A stretch of 64,000 nt of DNA from contig VWZL01001289.1 of assembly GCA_013396915.1 (NCBI GenBank), forward strand, positions 124,001 through 188,000, in the 5' to 3' direction. The notes under the pieces are model-generated. The model saw only the letters and a program-made list of their open reading frames with translations. It ran no database searches and was not told the origin of the DNA. A program made the translations under genes and the position numbers. Positions within the stretch are counted from its first letter, which is position 1. Every line of letters begins with the position of its first letter. Positions 1 through 13,800 of the stretch are shown in pieces. This DNA is from Stercorarius parasiticus. Lineage: Eukaryota > Chordata > Aves > Charadriiformes > Stercorariidae.

Positions 1-799
1 TTATCAGCTGTCACAAGACATAGACATCATTAAAATGAGAAAACATGACAAACATGATACAACCTAATCCTTTTTAAGTCTGAAATAATGCTCATTTAAC
101 AGTCAGCAAACACTTAAATTGCATCAAGGTAAAAGTTCAAACAGAAAATACTTTAAATAGTATCATACAATTAGAAATACTGAAAAAAGTAACTTCATAT
201 TCACTTTTATCCAGCAATTTCCATCATCTATACTTTCAGTAACAGACAAAAAAGTTTGAAACACATTAAACAATTGTGTTTTAGGATGATACAGAAGAAA
301 ATCCAACAAAAGAAATGCTTGTGAAGGAAGTTCCAACTCTGCAAACTAGTAGGCCAATGACAGTGCAAAGCAGGCAGAAACCCTGGTAGAAACAGAAACA
401 TGAAATCCCACTACAAAAAAAAAGTACTGCCTTTTCATGGCTTTGGGAATACCACATGCCAAATCCATTTAAACTAACTTTGCACAAGTCCTCTTCTTCA
501 TCTTTGTCCTCAATGTGAGGCACAAGATTTCATTTCATTTTTAGGAGGCATTCTGGATTATACTTTCTTATTCATATCACTGCAGACTGACATGACTCTG
601 GTAATGGACTTCTGTATTCCTCTTATTAATCACCATAATGCCTCTTTCTGGGAACCTGTTAAATACAGATACATAGCTCTGGGTCTGCCTTTCATTCTTA
701 TCAACTCCATGTCAAAAATCCACAAATCAAATTAGTATCTACATACCAGACCTGAAACCAGCAATAAGGACAGTAGAATATAATAGGTATCCAACATCA

Positions 800-1625
800 C
801 ACCATGCAGAAATTACAGCCTTTTGGTGGTCTGCCACCCTTGCGGTGGTCTGTTCTTCCTCCCAACCTTCCCCAGCTCCTGCTCAAGCCATAACTGTCAG
901 ATGGGCTGCACCTGGACTTCGGGGGATGGATGGCAACATAGCCAAACACTGCCTGGAATAGGGACCCAGATGTCCTGCTGGTATGCAAATATGACTACAG
1001 GTCAATCATCTTACTCTACAATTAGTGGACAGCCCAGGGCCTGTCGAGGTCTCCTGCAATGCTGCAAGCTACAGGCCGTGATCTCTCCTTGAGCAGGCAC
1101 GCCTCTCAAGGTTACTCCTTGAGGTTACAAGATTCCTTGCCACAAAAGATCCTCACTAAGTGGTTAATAGCATGCTAAACTTCAAAATCTTAGGTAAGTC
1201 ATAAAAAGGATTGATTGTGTATATATAATCCTTTAGACAAACTGTTATCATAGAATCATAGAATCTTCATGGTTGGAAAGGACGTTTGAGATCATCGAGT
1301 CCAAGTTGACCAAGTCCGGGACTAGGATTGGGTTCAGCTGCTCCCAGACTCCTCTCTGAGGAGTTTAGAAAGCAAGGGGGTCCTTTCTGAACCTCATGAT
1401 CAATGGGAAGATCTCCCTGACAGCTGTCTGACCCTGTCCTCTATGCAGTAAACAACCATATGTGCCTTGCCATCGAACCTTCTTAAAACACTATCACATT
1501 TACTATCAAACTTTGTTAAATCCCTGTTTTATATCACTAAGTATTTCACTGCTTCTCTCTTACAAGTGAATCACTCCATCCATGACACCCCTAGACCAAG
1601 GTGCCGTAAGAGAAACGATACTTAA
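800..1625. repeat. Unclassified GC-richer interspersed repeat (LTR-like?)
   Basis: Base composition changes sharply from the AT-rich intron to a GC-richer block holding gcctgtcgaggtctcctgca and ccgtgatctctccttgagca. A TATA-like tgtatatataatcc occurs near 1217, and a tail-like part with gtaaacaaccatatgtgcct follows near 1450. The look is that of an avian endogenous-retrovirus LTR, but I could not fix TG...CA ends or a target duplication. The CR1 tail at 1248-1308 lies within it. Extent and class are uncertain. Confidence 0.4.
1248..1308 (-). mobile_element. CR1-type 3' tail, antisense
   Basis: The tandem tail tcatagaatcatagaatc is followed by ggttggaaaggacgtttgag and atcatcgagtccaa, the antisense CR1 terminus. 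It sits inside a larger GC-richer block that does not look like CR1, so it may be a nested insertion or part of a composite element. Confidence 0.72.
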
Positions 1626-2081
1626 GGTCCAAGCAATCCTTCTCTCTACAGAAGGTAGGGAAAGGTGCTTCCCTCTCCCTGGTTTGTTCAGGCATCTTTT
1701 CCCAAACTTTCCTTTCCCCCTTCAGCATTGCACACAGAATTCTACTCTGTTTCAGCTTTGAGAACGGATTTTATGCAGAATCATGAGGACAGTGAAATCG
1801 CTACATATCTGTCGTACATGTAGTATGTCTCAGCTTGCGTGTACTTTCAGTAAAGTAGTAAAGGAGTAGTGATGTACAAATGAACTATTTTTCACTATTT
1901 TAAGTGAAAAAAAATGTGAAGCAAGCCCTTAAGAGGAAGCAAGATTGTCAATTATGTGAGAAGGAAATGTTAAGTTTCTTTAATTCCTCCCCCAGCTTCT
2001 TTCTGGGGAAGAAGGGGAGTATCATTTGGGTTGATAATCAAATGGAGATATTCGAGCACCTCAACACATCTAGGAAAACGC

Positions 2082-2207
2082 ATATGTCAAAAAAAAAAAA
2101 AAACTGTTCTCAAGGAAGTCCACAAAAAATAGGGTAAGGAGACAAGAAAAAAAAAAAACACCAAAAAACTACAAAACCCCCACAAAACAAAACAACAACA
2201 ACACAGA
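2082..2207. repeat. A-rich low-complexity tract
   Basis: Alternating poly-A runs, caaaac and caacaacaac units; no recognisable element attached. Confidence 0.75.
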
Positions 2208-3984
2208 AACAGAATCCCTGCTATTTTCTTCACTACCTGCCAGTTCTACATACAAATATACTAAATTTTGGTAATGAATGGTTTTACCATAATAATCTAT
2301 GCCATCTCATCATCACACAGAAATTACTACATTGCGTTTATTTCTAATTGCAGTTGCCAGGGGAGGGGGGGGAAGGCACAAACCAAAAAAACCCAAACAC
2401 TTGTAGGCATACTTTTCCTTTCTCTCGCACTAAAATTGCACAAATACAAGCTTAATTATATAAAAAGTTAAATGGAGTTTGAGACATGACATTAAGAACA
2501 AAACAAAAACCTTTTTCATACTTAAATTTGACTATTTTAAATAGAACTACCTAAAATCCTAAAATAAAACATTATGGAAGCACCAGATCAAAATACATTT
2601 CTGACAACAAGCTTGTCACATCATTAGTTTGGTTTGAAAGTAGATTCTAACAGACAATCAGAGTAAGACACTACAGATACAACTGTTCATGACTGGTTTA
2701 CTAATTTCACTCACAAATCATATTCTCCAGCACTAAGATGTTTGTTGCAGAGAGAGAGGGAGCTCAGGCGATGTCTGTTGAAAGCTTACTTCGTACATTA
2801 TTACTCAAGAACATCACCACTAAATTCATTAGACACCAATCATCATAAATAAGCACTCTGGATATTTTACATTTTAATGGAAATGTGCCTAATAAAATTA
2901 ATTGTGTCTTAACTTGTCCTACAGTCTTCAGAGTAAAGCTTTTTCGTCATTTGTTCAATATATATATAATAATTATGAAACAGTGGTGACACACATACTT
3001 GGTTATTAAGAGTATTTTAAAAACAAGAATGTTTTAAACACCAACATTCCCCTTTGTCCTAGAACATGGCACAATGCTAAGTGTCTAAGGATATGGTAGG
3101 ATGATAAAAAAAAAATATCTAATTAGTACATTTTAAGAAGTTACCATCTTTCTACCAAGATACAGTAAATGTTCGCATACATGTGCCTGGATACAGCACT
3201 GAGAATGAAAATAGTTTAGCTCTGCAAGTCATCCAGTTTATTATGCTAGCTTCTTCTTTTTCCCCACTTAACCCTGCTACAATGGATAACGAAAATCACT
3301 AAGTGGAGTGAGATGCCTGTAAAACTGTCTTTGAATTCACTCCAATTAACATTTTTTTTTAAATGAACCAACCTTTGTAGAATAAAGGAAGTAATAAGCC
3401 TAAAGATGCTAAAAAAGTGATTTTTAAACTAGTTAGCTAATGTAACCTAGTTGCTACCCAATCGCTAAATTTGCATATGCATACTATGTTAATTTTAACC
3501 ATCTAAGAATGATATATTTAATCAACCATTTGAGTACATTGTGAGATATAACCATACAGCCAGCACTATATTTATACATGAAAATTATGAGGTTTTTTCC
3601 TAAATAAAATTTTAAAAGCCTTAATAAGTATTACTTGCATTTATGTTTCCCAGCCTTCTCAGTTGATTTAAAATTGTTCCCAATTTGCAACAGAGTAATA
3701 GTGTGAAATAATGATTTAACCAGTCCTATAATTGGGGACAGTTCTGGAACTAGAACACAATATATGAGCACAAATACCTGGGCAAGAAATTAAATGCAAA
3801 AGCTACATTATACCAAATACATACATACCTCATTATCTATTCTGCCATTCTTATCAGTATGCAGTACTTAAAGGAGTTCTATTGTTATTTCTATTTTAAA
3901 TACTACAGCTTAAACAGTGGGAAATAAATCTTCAAAACAATTTTGGGTAATAGAGGAAGACCAGAATTATCCAATGCATTTGAA

Positions 3985-4118
3985 ACAAAAGTAAAGAGAT
4001 GGATGCAACTGCCTAAGGTCATTCAGCAAGCCAAGGGCAGAGCTGGAGCTTGGACTCAAAATCTTTTAATCCTAGCCTCATGTTTTAACACTGGTAAATG
4101 CTGCCTGTCCCAGGCTGT
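3985..4118 (+). mobile_element. MIR-like ancient SINE fragment
   Basis: The run aactgcctaaggtcattcag followed by caagccaagggcagagctgg and a gcttggactcaaa stretch fits the MIR/CORE-SINE core (consensus-like order: gcccaaggtcacacag, ggcagagc, ggattcgaaccc). It is diverged, as expected of an old amniote SINE. The 5' limit is approximate. Confidence 0.6.
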
Positions 4119-6936
4119 TAGCAGGAATGGTATTTATGCTCTGACAATAAAATAGACTCTTTGAATGTGTGATGCCCAAAGGAGAAGATGAAAAACAAGT
4201 AACCATATGTCTGAAGTCTTTCTGAATATGCCTCAAGAGTAACAGAAATAGGAAAGTGTATTTTCAAAAAAAAAAAAAAAAATTGCCATGCATGAATATC
4301 CATTTTAGGATTCCTGATATGTTCTGAAAGAAGAACTAAATGAAAATTTAAATGGCAACATAAAAATCAAAGCACTATCATAACAGATTAGTATTAACAT
4401 GATGTACACTAAAAGGTTACGGTACGCACACTTCCTAAGGACTGTAAAGGCTCATTTTACCACCCCAGCCGTAAAACAAAACTCTTCTTGTCACAACATA
4501 TAGAATAAATTAGTTGTAATGGAGACCTGAATCTACTTTTCCTTAATTATCACAGCACAGCTTCTCACTACACTTAACTTACAACACACGTACTCATAGT
4601 CTGTAAAGTAATAAAGTTCTTCATAAGGGATTTAATCACATAGTAAAACCAAAACAGATGTAAAAAGAAATGACAGAAAGCTTCCCAAACTTTGCATAAG
4701 TCTGTCCAAGGAAAAAAAAGCAGAGGGAGGGGGGACGGAGGGATCCAAAACAAAACTCTGAAAAGGTACATCAGCTAATTGCTAAGGGTGCATCAGCTAA
4801 TCCAGTAAAAAAGTAACAGTCTGTTTTGCCATCTCCATGAAGTCTGGACATATCTGTCTGCCTATGAACTTAAAGAACACCTCCCATAGGGTACAGCTAC
4901 TAGAAAGTTTATAAAGCCTTTTGAAAGTGCATAAGGAATACTAACAGCACAGTTCATTGCTTTTTCATCAGGAGTTCACATGTTTTCTCAGTATTTACAA
5001 GTAGGAGTTCTTTCAGTTAAAACTAGAAATAAAAAGATCAACAAATTAAATCCTTTCCAGGAAATGTACGAAGTTATATTGCCCTCTGCTGATGAATAGC
5101 TGAAATTGGACATAAAACCAGAGATCATGCTCCAATAAACACTTTGATTAACGTACGCTACAGAAATTCAAATATTTGGTTTGCTATGATATAATTCCAA
5201 CAGAACCCAAATGTCATTTCTGTTTTTCAAAGAATTGCCAGCAAACAGAGCCATATAAAAGAGATCTGAAGGAGAAGAAACATGTAATTTTAGGGTTTTT
5301 TCCAAGAGTTGGAAAATAAACTTTGCAAATTTCTTTTTACTCTAAGATAAATTTACCTCCACGATCCCACTTGATATTACTTATCATATGAAAATGTTTG
5401 TCCAGTCAAATTGCATACTATTAACATCATTTTTAACCTTGAAATGAATATCAAATTATATCTATTTAGCAATAAGTGAAACGATCTACTCCACATTGAT
5501 ATTCAAAGGCAATTTTTAAAAGGAACTAGATAGGAGAGGTTAGGAAAGAACCTTATATCCAGTCTATACAGACTGTATGATAATGAAAATATACTTACTC
5601 AGATTACAAATTAAATAGTATGCTCTTATATAGCCCCCAGATGTCATCTTGGTTAAACATTGGCTTTACATTCATGAATATTTAAATTATTAGTTAGAAA
5701 AAATCTTGCTGCCTTTTTAGATTATTTTTTTTTCCCCAAACACTACAGCTTGCTGCTGGTAATGCTAATGTGTTATTAACACCCGGTGGAGCCAGACAGA
5801 ACTGTGTAAGCCACCTATTTCAGCACCTTGCATTGGAAGAGTTTACAGAACATGTTGCTCATTTTAGCTTTGCCCTTCTCTGGACTAATATCTTCAAATA
5901 CAATTAATTCAAATAAACAGCAGTAGTGCAGATACAGTTCAACATACTTTGAAAGGCTCGAGCAGATCAAATTATACCCTACATTCCTTTCCAGCCTTTA
6001 ACTTCTTGGTCCTGAATCTGCTAAAGTACAAATGCTTTACCTTAACTGCAGTTTTATGATGTGTTAATTAGATCACACTAGGTAGTGTCATCTCACATCA
6101 CATATTTAAGCTCTAATCTACATAGGCCTCTGATTTCCTTACACTCTTCTTAAAATATGATTAGCAACACACAAAAAAATAGTAATATCACCTTGGAAAC
6201 AAGGCAGTATGTTGTCCCAGTATGTAAATAATGATCTTGCATTTTTTCAATAGGATGTTTTCATAATGCCTTTTGGGGTTTTATTAAACAACAAAAGGGT
6301 TCAGGCCTGAGATTAAGTAGGCTAATAAAAGGAAATGGTACCTACAATATATTCTAAATAAAAGGGAGTTATGCTCATCTTAGTATCAAATTTTCTTCAT
6401 TCTTTCTGTTTTAAAAGCCACTTTCACTAAAACTCAACAATTTTAAATTGACAGAAAAGAGAACACTTTTTAAGTTGTGATTTTCTGTAATGTTTGTCTT
6501 GCCCACACACAAATGCTATACAATGTCTTAATGTAACAACATACATTTCCTTTACAATACTCATACATACCTCAGGGTACCAACAAGAACTATTTGAAAA
6601 GGAAAGAAAGAATAGGAACCTTGACAAAATACCAGTATTTCTTGAACTTTTGTAACTAGCACATGTAACATAGCACATCAACTAACATATATTGATGATG
6701 CAACTAAACAGAAATATTCGGCTGTCAAAAGAGAGACATGTCATATCTGTAAATAGTAATAGGAGTAAACCAGGAATTGGTATAAGAGAAGAAGGATATT
6801 GCCACACACAGTGGAACACTTTATTTCATTTCTATACTGCTGACTACTATTTCTTTTTTCAAAACAAGCAAACAAAACAAACCCAACTGTTCAAAAAATC
6901 AGGATTTTTTTCATACAGCATTCTTATTTGCACTTC

Positions 6937-7010
6937 ACAGAATTACAGAATCACACAGGTTGGAATGGACCTCAAAAGATCATGGGAAAGACAGCCTAGA
7001 TTTATCTTAT
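6937..7010 (-). mobile_element. CR1 3' tail fragment, antisense
   Basis: The sequence cacagaattacagaatcaca followed by caggttggaatggacctcaaaagatcatg is the reverse complement of a CR1 3' end. Similarity fades after about 70 bp. A 164-residue open frame runs through it but has no other protein-like features. Confidence 0.75.
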
Positions 7011-10000
7011 TCCAGTGCTTATTTCCCACCCAAAAGCATCCTAAATTCCACACACTGGTTAATCTGAATCGCTTTCCTGTTATACTGAGACCTTGTGGAT
7101 CAGGTCCCCACACCACACTGTGTTTAAAAAAAAACGTTCCCCAATATATCTATATAAATACAAATAAAGGCCTATTAAGATCCTAAATTCCACAGCTGAA
7201 GCTTCACAGCACACCTTAGTCTTTTTAGGGTATGATATCAGTTTCTACAACATGTATGATTGATTATAAATCCAACCTAGTTTTCTTTCACATCCACTGG
7301 GAACTTTTGTTCATTGTGGCCAACACAGCTGAGAAAGAAGACAAACATATACTTCCCTCCATCATGCTTACTCATTGACTGTTCTACATAATAACTAAGC
7401 CTCTGGAATTTCAGCTTGCAAATGGCTTCTAAAACCATGATCCTGAAGAATTGTCTTACAATGACTATTGCCACACTATATATTAAAAACAACTATTTTT
7501 AGAACCACCAAGATTCATATTGGCCTCACCAGAATAATGGCACAATCATTCCCTATAACCTACATTCTTCCTTGTCCATCTCTTTGTGTGATCTTCATTT
7601 ACTTCCCAAACTCACTGCTTAGATTCTAAATTTTTCAGGACATGTCTCAATGGATTTCTGATATGCTTCTGGAAAAAAGAAATAAAGTAAAATAAAGTAT
7701 TTTCTGTTGAGGGTCCTGAGTGTTATCACAAGCACACAGCACTTATGTATCAGGATAGCTGCTTGTTACTCAGGTAACTAAGTACAGCAGCAATCTCCAG
7801 CTCACTCGTATTCTCAGACATTCATTGTTCAATTATACTGACACTCAGCTATAGTAACAAGACCAGAAAAGAGAAGCAAATATCAGCAGACCCATAAAAA
7901 AAACCCTAAAAAACAAAACCTGAAAAAACCCTCAGACACGTAAAAGTGCTTATGTTCTTGCAAGTTTCTACGGAAAAAAAAAAAAAGCTTTTTCACCTTA
8001 TCCCAACAATTCAAATGTACAAGTCTTCAGACACGTGCCTTAAACCTCCAGATACCTGTATTTTTGCCAATGGAGTTTACAGGTTTACCTGTAGTTTTAC
8101 TGCTTATACAGTACCTCATCGTTTCTGTCTTGGGAAAGATAAACAGCTCAATATTCAAGTCAAATAGGATTTCCAAAATACATGTTATTATCATCAAGAC
8201 AGGGTATTAAGAATATTCTCCACACATACCTAGCATGATTGAGGTCCAAGTGAAAGGTTGCAGCCATTTTCACTCACATATTTCACCAGAAAACACATTT
8301 GACCATGTAGAGGCTGCTAGTGACCATCTGAAAACAGAGGTGCTGCCATCCTCTTCTATAAAGGGTTTCAGGATTCACAAAGGACGTGAAGATGAAACTT
8401 CCTAGAAGATGGAAGTTCTCCATCTTCCTCATCATGTGGTCTTCAAGCCTCACCAAGTCGATGTTCCTGTAAGAAGCATTCTAATTCTTCTGGGGGAGGA
8501 CACTGAAGCCACACATGTAAACCATGTCAGGCTGCACTAAAGCAGCACTACATACACTCATATTGCCTAAACCCAAGTTATTAGTTATTTAAGAGATTTC
8601 CTGGAATTATGTAGCATTTTCTAGTTTCCAAAGAAAAAATAGTTTCAACAACCAAACATAAATCCCAGTCTAGGAGCATCCTTAGACAAGACTTTAGGAG
8701 GTTCTGAGATACTCATATGAAAACAAAACAATTGCCCACAAGTAGAAAAACTAATACTTACAAGGGTGGCTTCTGGTCGTTCTGAAGTCATTGTTGTGAA
8801 TAATTTAGTTTTATGGATCTCATGAAAAGCAGGCCTGACCTTCTCAGTCAGAAGTGCTCAGTGTAAGGACATAGAAGGTCGGGATGGGCTTGGGAAAAAA
8901 ACAGCCGAAGGGAAAGGCTATCATGGTGGTTTTAGAAACAGAAGTCTTAAAAACACAGGTTATTCTCTTAAATTAAATGACAATCAGACAATTCATGTGA
9001 TTACAGAAGGAGTCCTAGCCCAAAGGAAGTGCAAAAGAAATAGTAATGGAAATAATCTTTATTTTAAATGACCTTCTGAGAAAATACACAAGAAGCCCAA
9101 AAATGGTACCATAAACTAATAATCCTCTAAGACCAAATGAAGCAATTGCTCCCTGAACTTCTCCCATCTTTGAACTTGCATTAAGGCTGTTGGCCAGGTT
9201 GTGCTTATTTCACCTGTGGCTTATTAGAATTACCATCTCACTTGTCCTCATTATTGCAAACCACCCACTTTGAAAATTGCTTTTTGGATGGTAACCTTAA
9301 GGAAATACATGATACTATGAAATTTTAAACTCAGTATTTCCTGAACTTGGAACTAGAATTCTTCTGTACTAGCTTTACCAGTAAACGAAGTAAGCAATAA
9401 GAATGGCCAGGAAGTCATGAATCTTTTCTAGTGTCTAGACGTATTCATAGTGCTAAAAACATAAGCCTGCCAGAAAAATACTTGAAGAGATTGAATGTTC
9501 AGAGAACAAAGTTTGCACAAAAGCTTAAGAGCTCAAGGATGGAGGACAGGAGGTCTACCAATGCTCACCTACATAGAAGATAAAAATGTATTTTCAGAAT
9601 TGAAAAAAGAATGCAGATTATGTTTAGAATTTGCCTAACAGAGGGTCTCTGACTGAGGTCAGTATTATAATTCATTAAAAAGGTGTGTGCACATTTTTTA
9701 TATTGCAATGAATTAGTGCTGCAGAGTAGTCATTTCAGTGATTAAACAACAATGAAAGTGAATTTCACAATTACAGTACAGGACATACATAAAGTAAAAC
9801 AGTTTCTTTTCTGGGCTATTAGGAAAGAAAAAAACCCAAACTCAGAGATGCTAAATGTGAATAATGAAGAGCAAACAACAGAATAAAAAATACTTTTTCA
9901 CCTAAAGACACAGAGCAACAATTCAGACTATGACAAAGTTTCCCCTCAAAATCAGTGTAAATTAATGTAAATAATTTCGAAGAGTGACAGGGTGACAGAC

Positions 10001-10592
10001 TAACCATAACCATAAATTCAACCAGGATGCCAAGTATTGTTAAAAAAAATACCTTTTACACTATGTGCCTTTATTGTATGAGTGACCCCTAAGTAATCAA
10101 TTATCACTACCTTAAAAAAAAAAAAAATTCCACTAATTCAACTAATGGTTCTTTGGAGGTAGAAGAATCACTCGACAGTCAGCCTACATATCTCAGCAAG
10201 CACAACACAGCTGTAGCACACTGGAGCTTGTTCATCATCATACCAACTGATGCTGCTGCAAAACCTTCCGGTATTCACCAAACCACATGGGGTCCCTAAA
10301 ACATTCTGAAGAATTTAAGTGGTTTCATGATCCAGGAAGTTCTGGAACTGCTGAACTATTCATAAAACTGCACTTTATAAAGGCGTATTCCTTCTAAGAG
10401 TAAATACGAGAACACCATTAAATAAAACAATTTTTATTCTTACCTGTTGTAACTATAAAAGATGCATTCATGTTCAGCAAACAACTTGCATTCAGCTTTT
10501 GCCTATAGTAAACAATCGTAACATACGAGTAGTTTCTAAAAGCCAGCAACAAAATCCTGAGCAGTTCTACAGTAACAAATAGAAGACTTACT

Positions 10593-10681
10593 TTAAAAAA
10601 AAAAAAAGAGAAGAAAAAGCAAAGAGAAGAAAAAATGAAAGAAAAAAGGACCAAAAAAAATAAAGGAAAAAGAAAAGGAGT
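10593..10681. repeat. Polypurine low-complexity tract
   Basis: About 90 bases almost entirely A and G on the plus strand (for example gagaagaaaaagcaaagaga), so an unusually long pyrimidine run on the KDM4C strand. It is not adjacent to any exon I can see. Confidence 0.8.
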
Positions 10682-13600
10682 CCTCTCTAAAACCTAATTT
10701 TTTCCTCATTTCACTGTATTTAAAATTTCAATAAATTCTATGAGTTTTACATACTAGGGAAGCCCTCAAGAAACAACATTTCTGTGTGTCACCTGACTTT
10801 ATATTCTTTCTTCTGACAAGCTATTTATCAGTCTTTCAAGACTCTGCACAGAATAGAGTTTATCACTAGTAATTATTTTAGACATAGCCAAACAATGATG
10901 GAAGTGACATGAAGAGATTTGCATTTATCTCTCCGGTCACTACAGTTATCAAATGACTAAGACAATGTGACACGGATCCCCTTTGCCTAACTTAGAGCCT
11001 TCCCTCTTTGGATTTACTGAAGCAAACACAGTCCATTTGCCAGACCTATGCACCCCTGCTTTCTTCAGCTATGATATCTATGACCTAATCCCAGTGCAAA
11101 AAGCCAACAACTAGTTTTCTTATGGATTAAATTAAAACAGTGCAAAAATTAAAAGTATTTAAAAAAAAAACTTAATTGGCCAATTGTCATTTACAACATT
11201 CTCATTTACAACTAGCTTTGAGAAAACAATTATATCAATTCTAACTTGCTTTCAAAAGTCCTATACTATCAATAAACTTCTTATATCTTTTTTCTGAAGA
11301 TTCACAATACCAACATAATCAAATCTGCTCATCTGATTACTCCCTCCATTATTCTATCATATATTTATGTGCTTTCAAGTATTTGCAACTGGAGACAAAA
11401 CAGGATACAGACAGCAATGCAAAATAGTTTAAACATTATTTTAAGTAACCAACTAATTCATTTATAAATCAGGGAGAAAATAAAGCAAAGCAAATCAAGG
11501 AATTTGCATTATGAATTATATTTTTAACGTGAGCATTTGCAAATCACGCATGCAAAAGATCCAAGTTCATTATTTTTCAATAAAAAGTAGCCTTATTAAT
11601 ACTTGCAGATTATCTATAGCGCAGCTACATAATACTATAAATGCAGCTTTTTGTACTTTCTTTCTTGTTGTATTATGTTGGTTAGTAGGACACTCAAGAA
11701 AGAGAAAAATCAAGTACAATTATTAGTCTACATTAATAACAGGGACTAACTGTGCCTTATCTTAGGGAAGTATGAGATGAATAAACCTGGCAAATAAGCA
11801 AGTTTGCTGCTTCACATTGCTTTTAGACAACATTATCGTTAATTACTTTGAAAACGCCTAATCATACATGAGCCTGAAAGGCAAGCATAACCACATAACC
11901 AGAGGCTAGGCAAACACATAAATGTGTGCCCACATACAAAGGCACTGAAGAAACAATTTGGAAGGAAGATTATTTTACCATCAACTATCTTCCCAATCTT
12001 CGCATCCAGGCAGGAATCGTCAGAACTGCAGAAAGAACTGATGGGAGAACTCACAGAGTTGCTTGCTGCTATGATTTTACCACAAAGAACAGTAAAAGCT
12101 ATCAATCATTCAACGGCAAATGAACTCAGAGAAGATACAATGACCAGAAATGAGAGACTCCAGAAAGCACATTCACCTCAGAACACAAACTGCTACACAT
12201 TTCTGTTTAATTTATCAACATCCCATAAATTCCAGCTATAACACTAAGGTGTGATTAGCTCAGCATTTTTAAGCTGCTGCTCTGATATGACAGAATTAAC
12301 ATAATACCACTATGTTACCAGTATCTAAAGTAATTATTTCTAAGAAAAAGAGACTTTTACTTAGCAAGTCAACAATAGTTCAACCTTTCTGACTGAATTT
12401 AGGTGAACTAACTCTTAACCAAAGTTCAAAATTTGGTGATTAAGGCTACCACTTAGAAATGTTTCTGTCTTGGAAAATACTTGCTAAGAACTCTGTGAAC
12501 CCAACTAGTTCAGCATCTTCAGCTTTCCAGCCCAGTGTTAAGGTACAGGCATTTGCCAAGCAATTGCCTCTCCAGCCCTGCTTTCTGCCCAGGTTCTTTG
12601 CCCTTCAGTATTTCCAGAAACCTTCACTTTACGTGACTCCTCCTTCACATGCACAGATGCAGGAATAAATCGAATGTTTATCTCTGCACACTTACAAATA
12701 AATGTATGTGTATCACCTGCCTTGGCTCAAAATAATCTTAAACTCTCTTTTCTAACTGCTAATAATACCAACAAAGAGGGGAAGAAAAAAAATCAAATAA
12801 TAGCTATCAGCCTTAACACGGCACTCATGGTCTCATTTAATACCGCAAGTCTTTAATTCTGGATTGTTTTCAATATATGCAGTACCCGGTAGCTTCCTTG
12901 CCAGAAAATTATTAAGAGATCATCCACATTTGAGACTGTGTTTCAGTGCTGCACAAGCACCAGCTAATAGGGAGAAGCCACAGATCAAGTTACAGGATGC
13001 AAAAGGAAATAAAAGGATTATGCTGCACTTTAGTAATCATCCCAGTAGTTTTAGAAGGTAGCGCTGGCAGCCTCTGAGGTGGTTAGAGAGAAAGAAGCAC
13101 CTACATCATTCTAGGACTATATAAGCACAGATTTTCTCGGGGAGGGGGGGAAGAATCCAAATAAAATTGTATTATTGCCCTTGTAAGAAATATTACTATG
13201 TATAATATACCTTCACAAAGAAAAAAAAATTAAATTATGCCCTGATTTTGGTTTAATAAATGTATATAAGCATTAATTTAATTAACATGCAATTTCTTCA
13301 CAGTCATTTTATGAACAGCTCTGGAAGGTAAAACAAGATTACTGAATCTTAATTAAAAATAAAAATCCAAATGAACTGCAGCAGCATAATCAATACAAAT
13401 TACATTATTTAAATTAAGTGAAATTTAATTAAAGGCATTCACGTTAAATTTATTCTCTTTGGATTCAAAGCTTTTCCAATTCAAACTGGTTTGTAACAAT
13501 TTTATAAGCAGCACAGCAGTCAATAAAATTTCACGTTATTCTAAATTAGCCATTATGTGCTAGACACATCATTTTTATGAAACAAATTCTGATTCTGTCG

Positions 13601-13800
13601 CATGTTGGAGTATAGCGACAAAGCCAGAGGAAGAAAAATCCACTTCACTCTCCAGGCTGACTCTGTGCAAATGCACTACACTATCACTGCCCGCTCGATT
13701 ATGGCGGCCCATGATACACAAAGCAACCGCATGGTTCTACTGAAGTTAGCACCTCTCCACTCTTGCAGGACAACCACTTGGCGAGTACACAGCAGACCTG

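Noticed and set aside
281..523. Minus-strand frame with an acidic stretch (EDKDEEEDL), considered as a KDM4C linker exon
   Set aside because: It does not match the KDM4C linker as I recall it, and I see no splice pair of suitable phase.
6692..7186. 164-codon plus-strand open frame
   Set aside because: It runs through a CR1 tail and low-complexity sequence, with no domain and no homologue I recognise.
8405..8427. Perfect 9-bp inverted repeat with a 5-base loop (gaagatgga / tccatcttc)
   Set aside because: Isolated, with no precursor-like extended stem; hairpins this small arise by chance in 64 kb.
11924..12241. Overlapping 105- and 65-codon plus-strand frames
   Set aside because: No family motif, no splice sites and several overlapping frames in the same place, as expected by chance in this composition.
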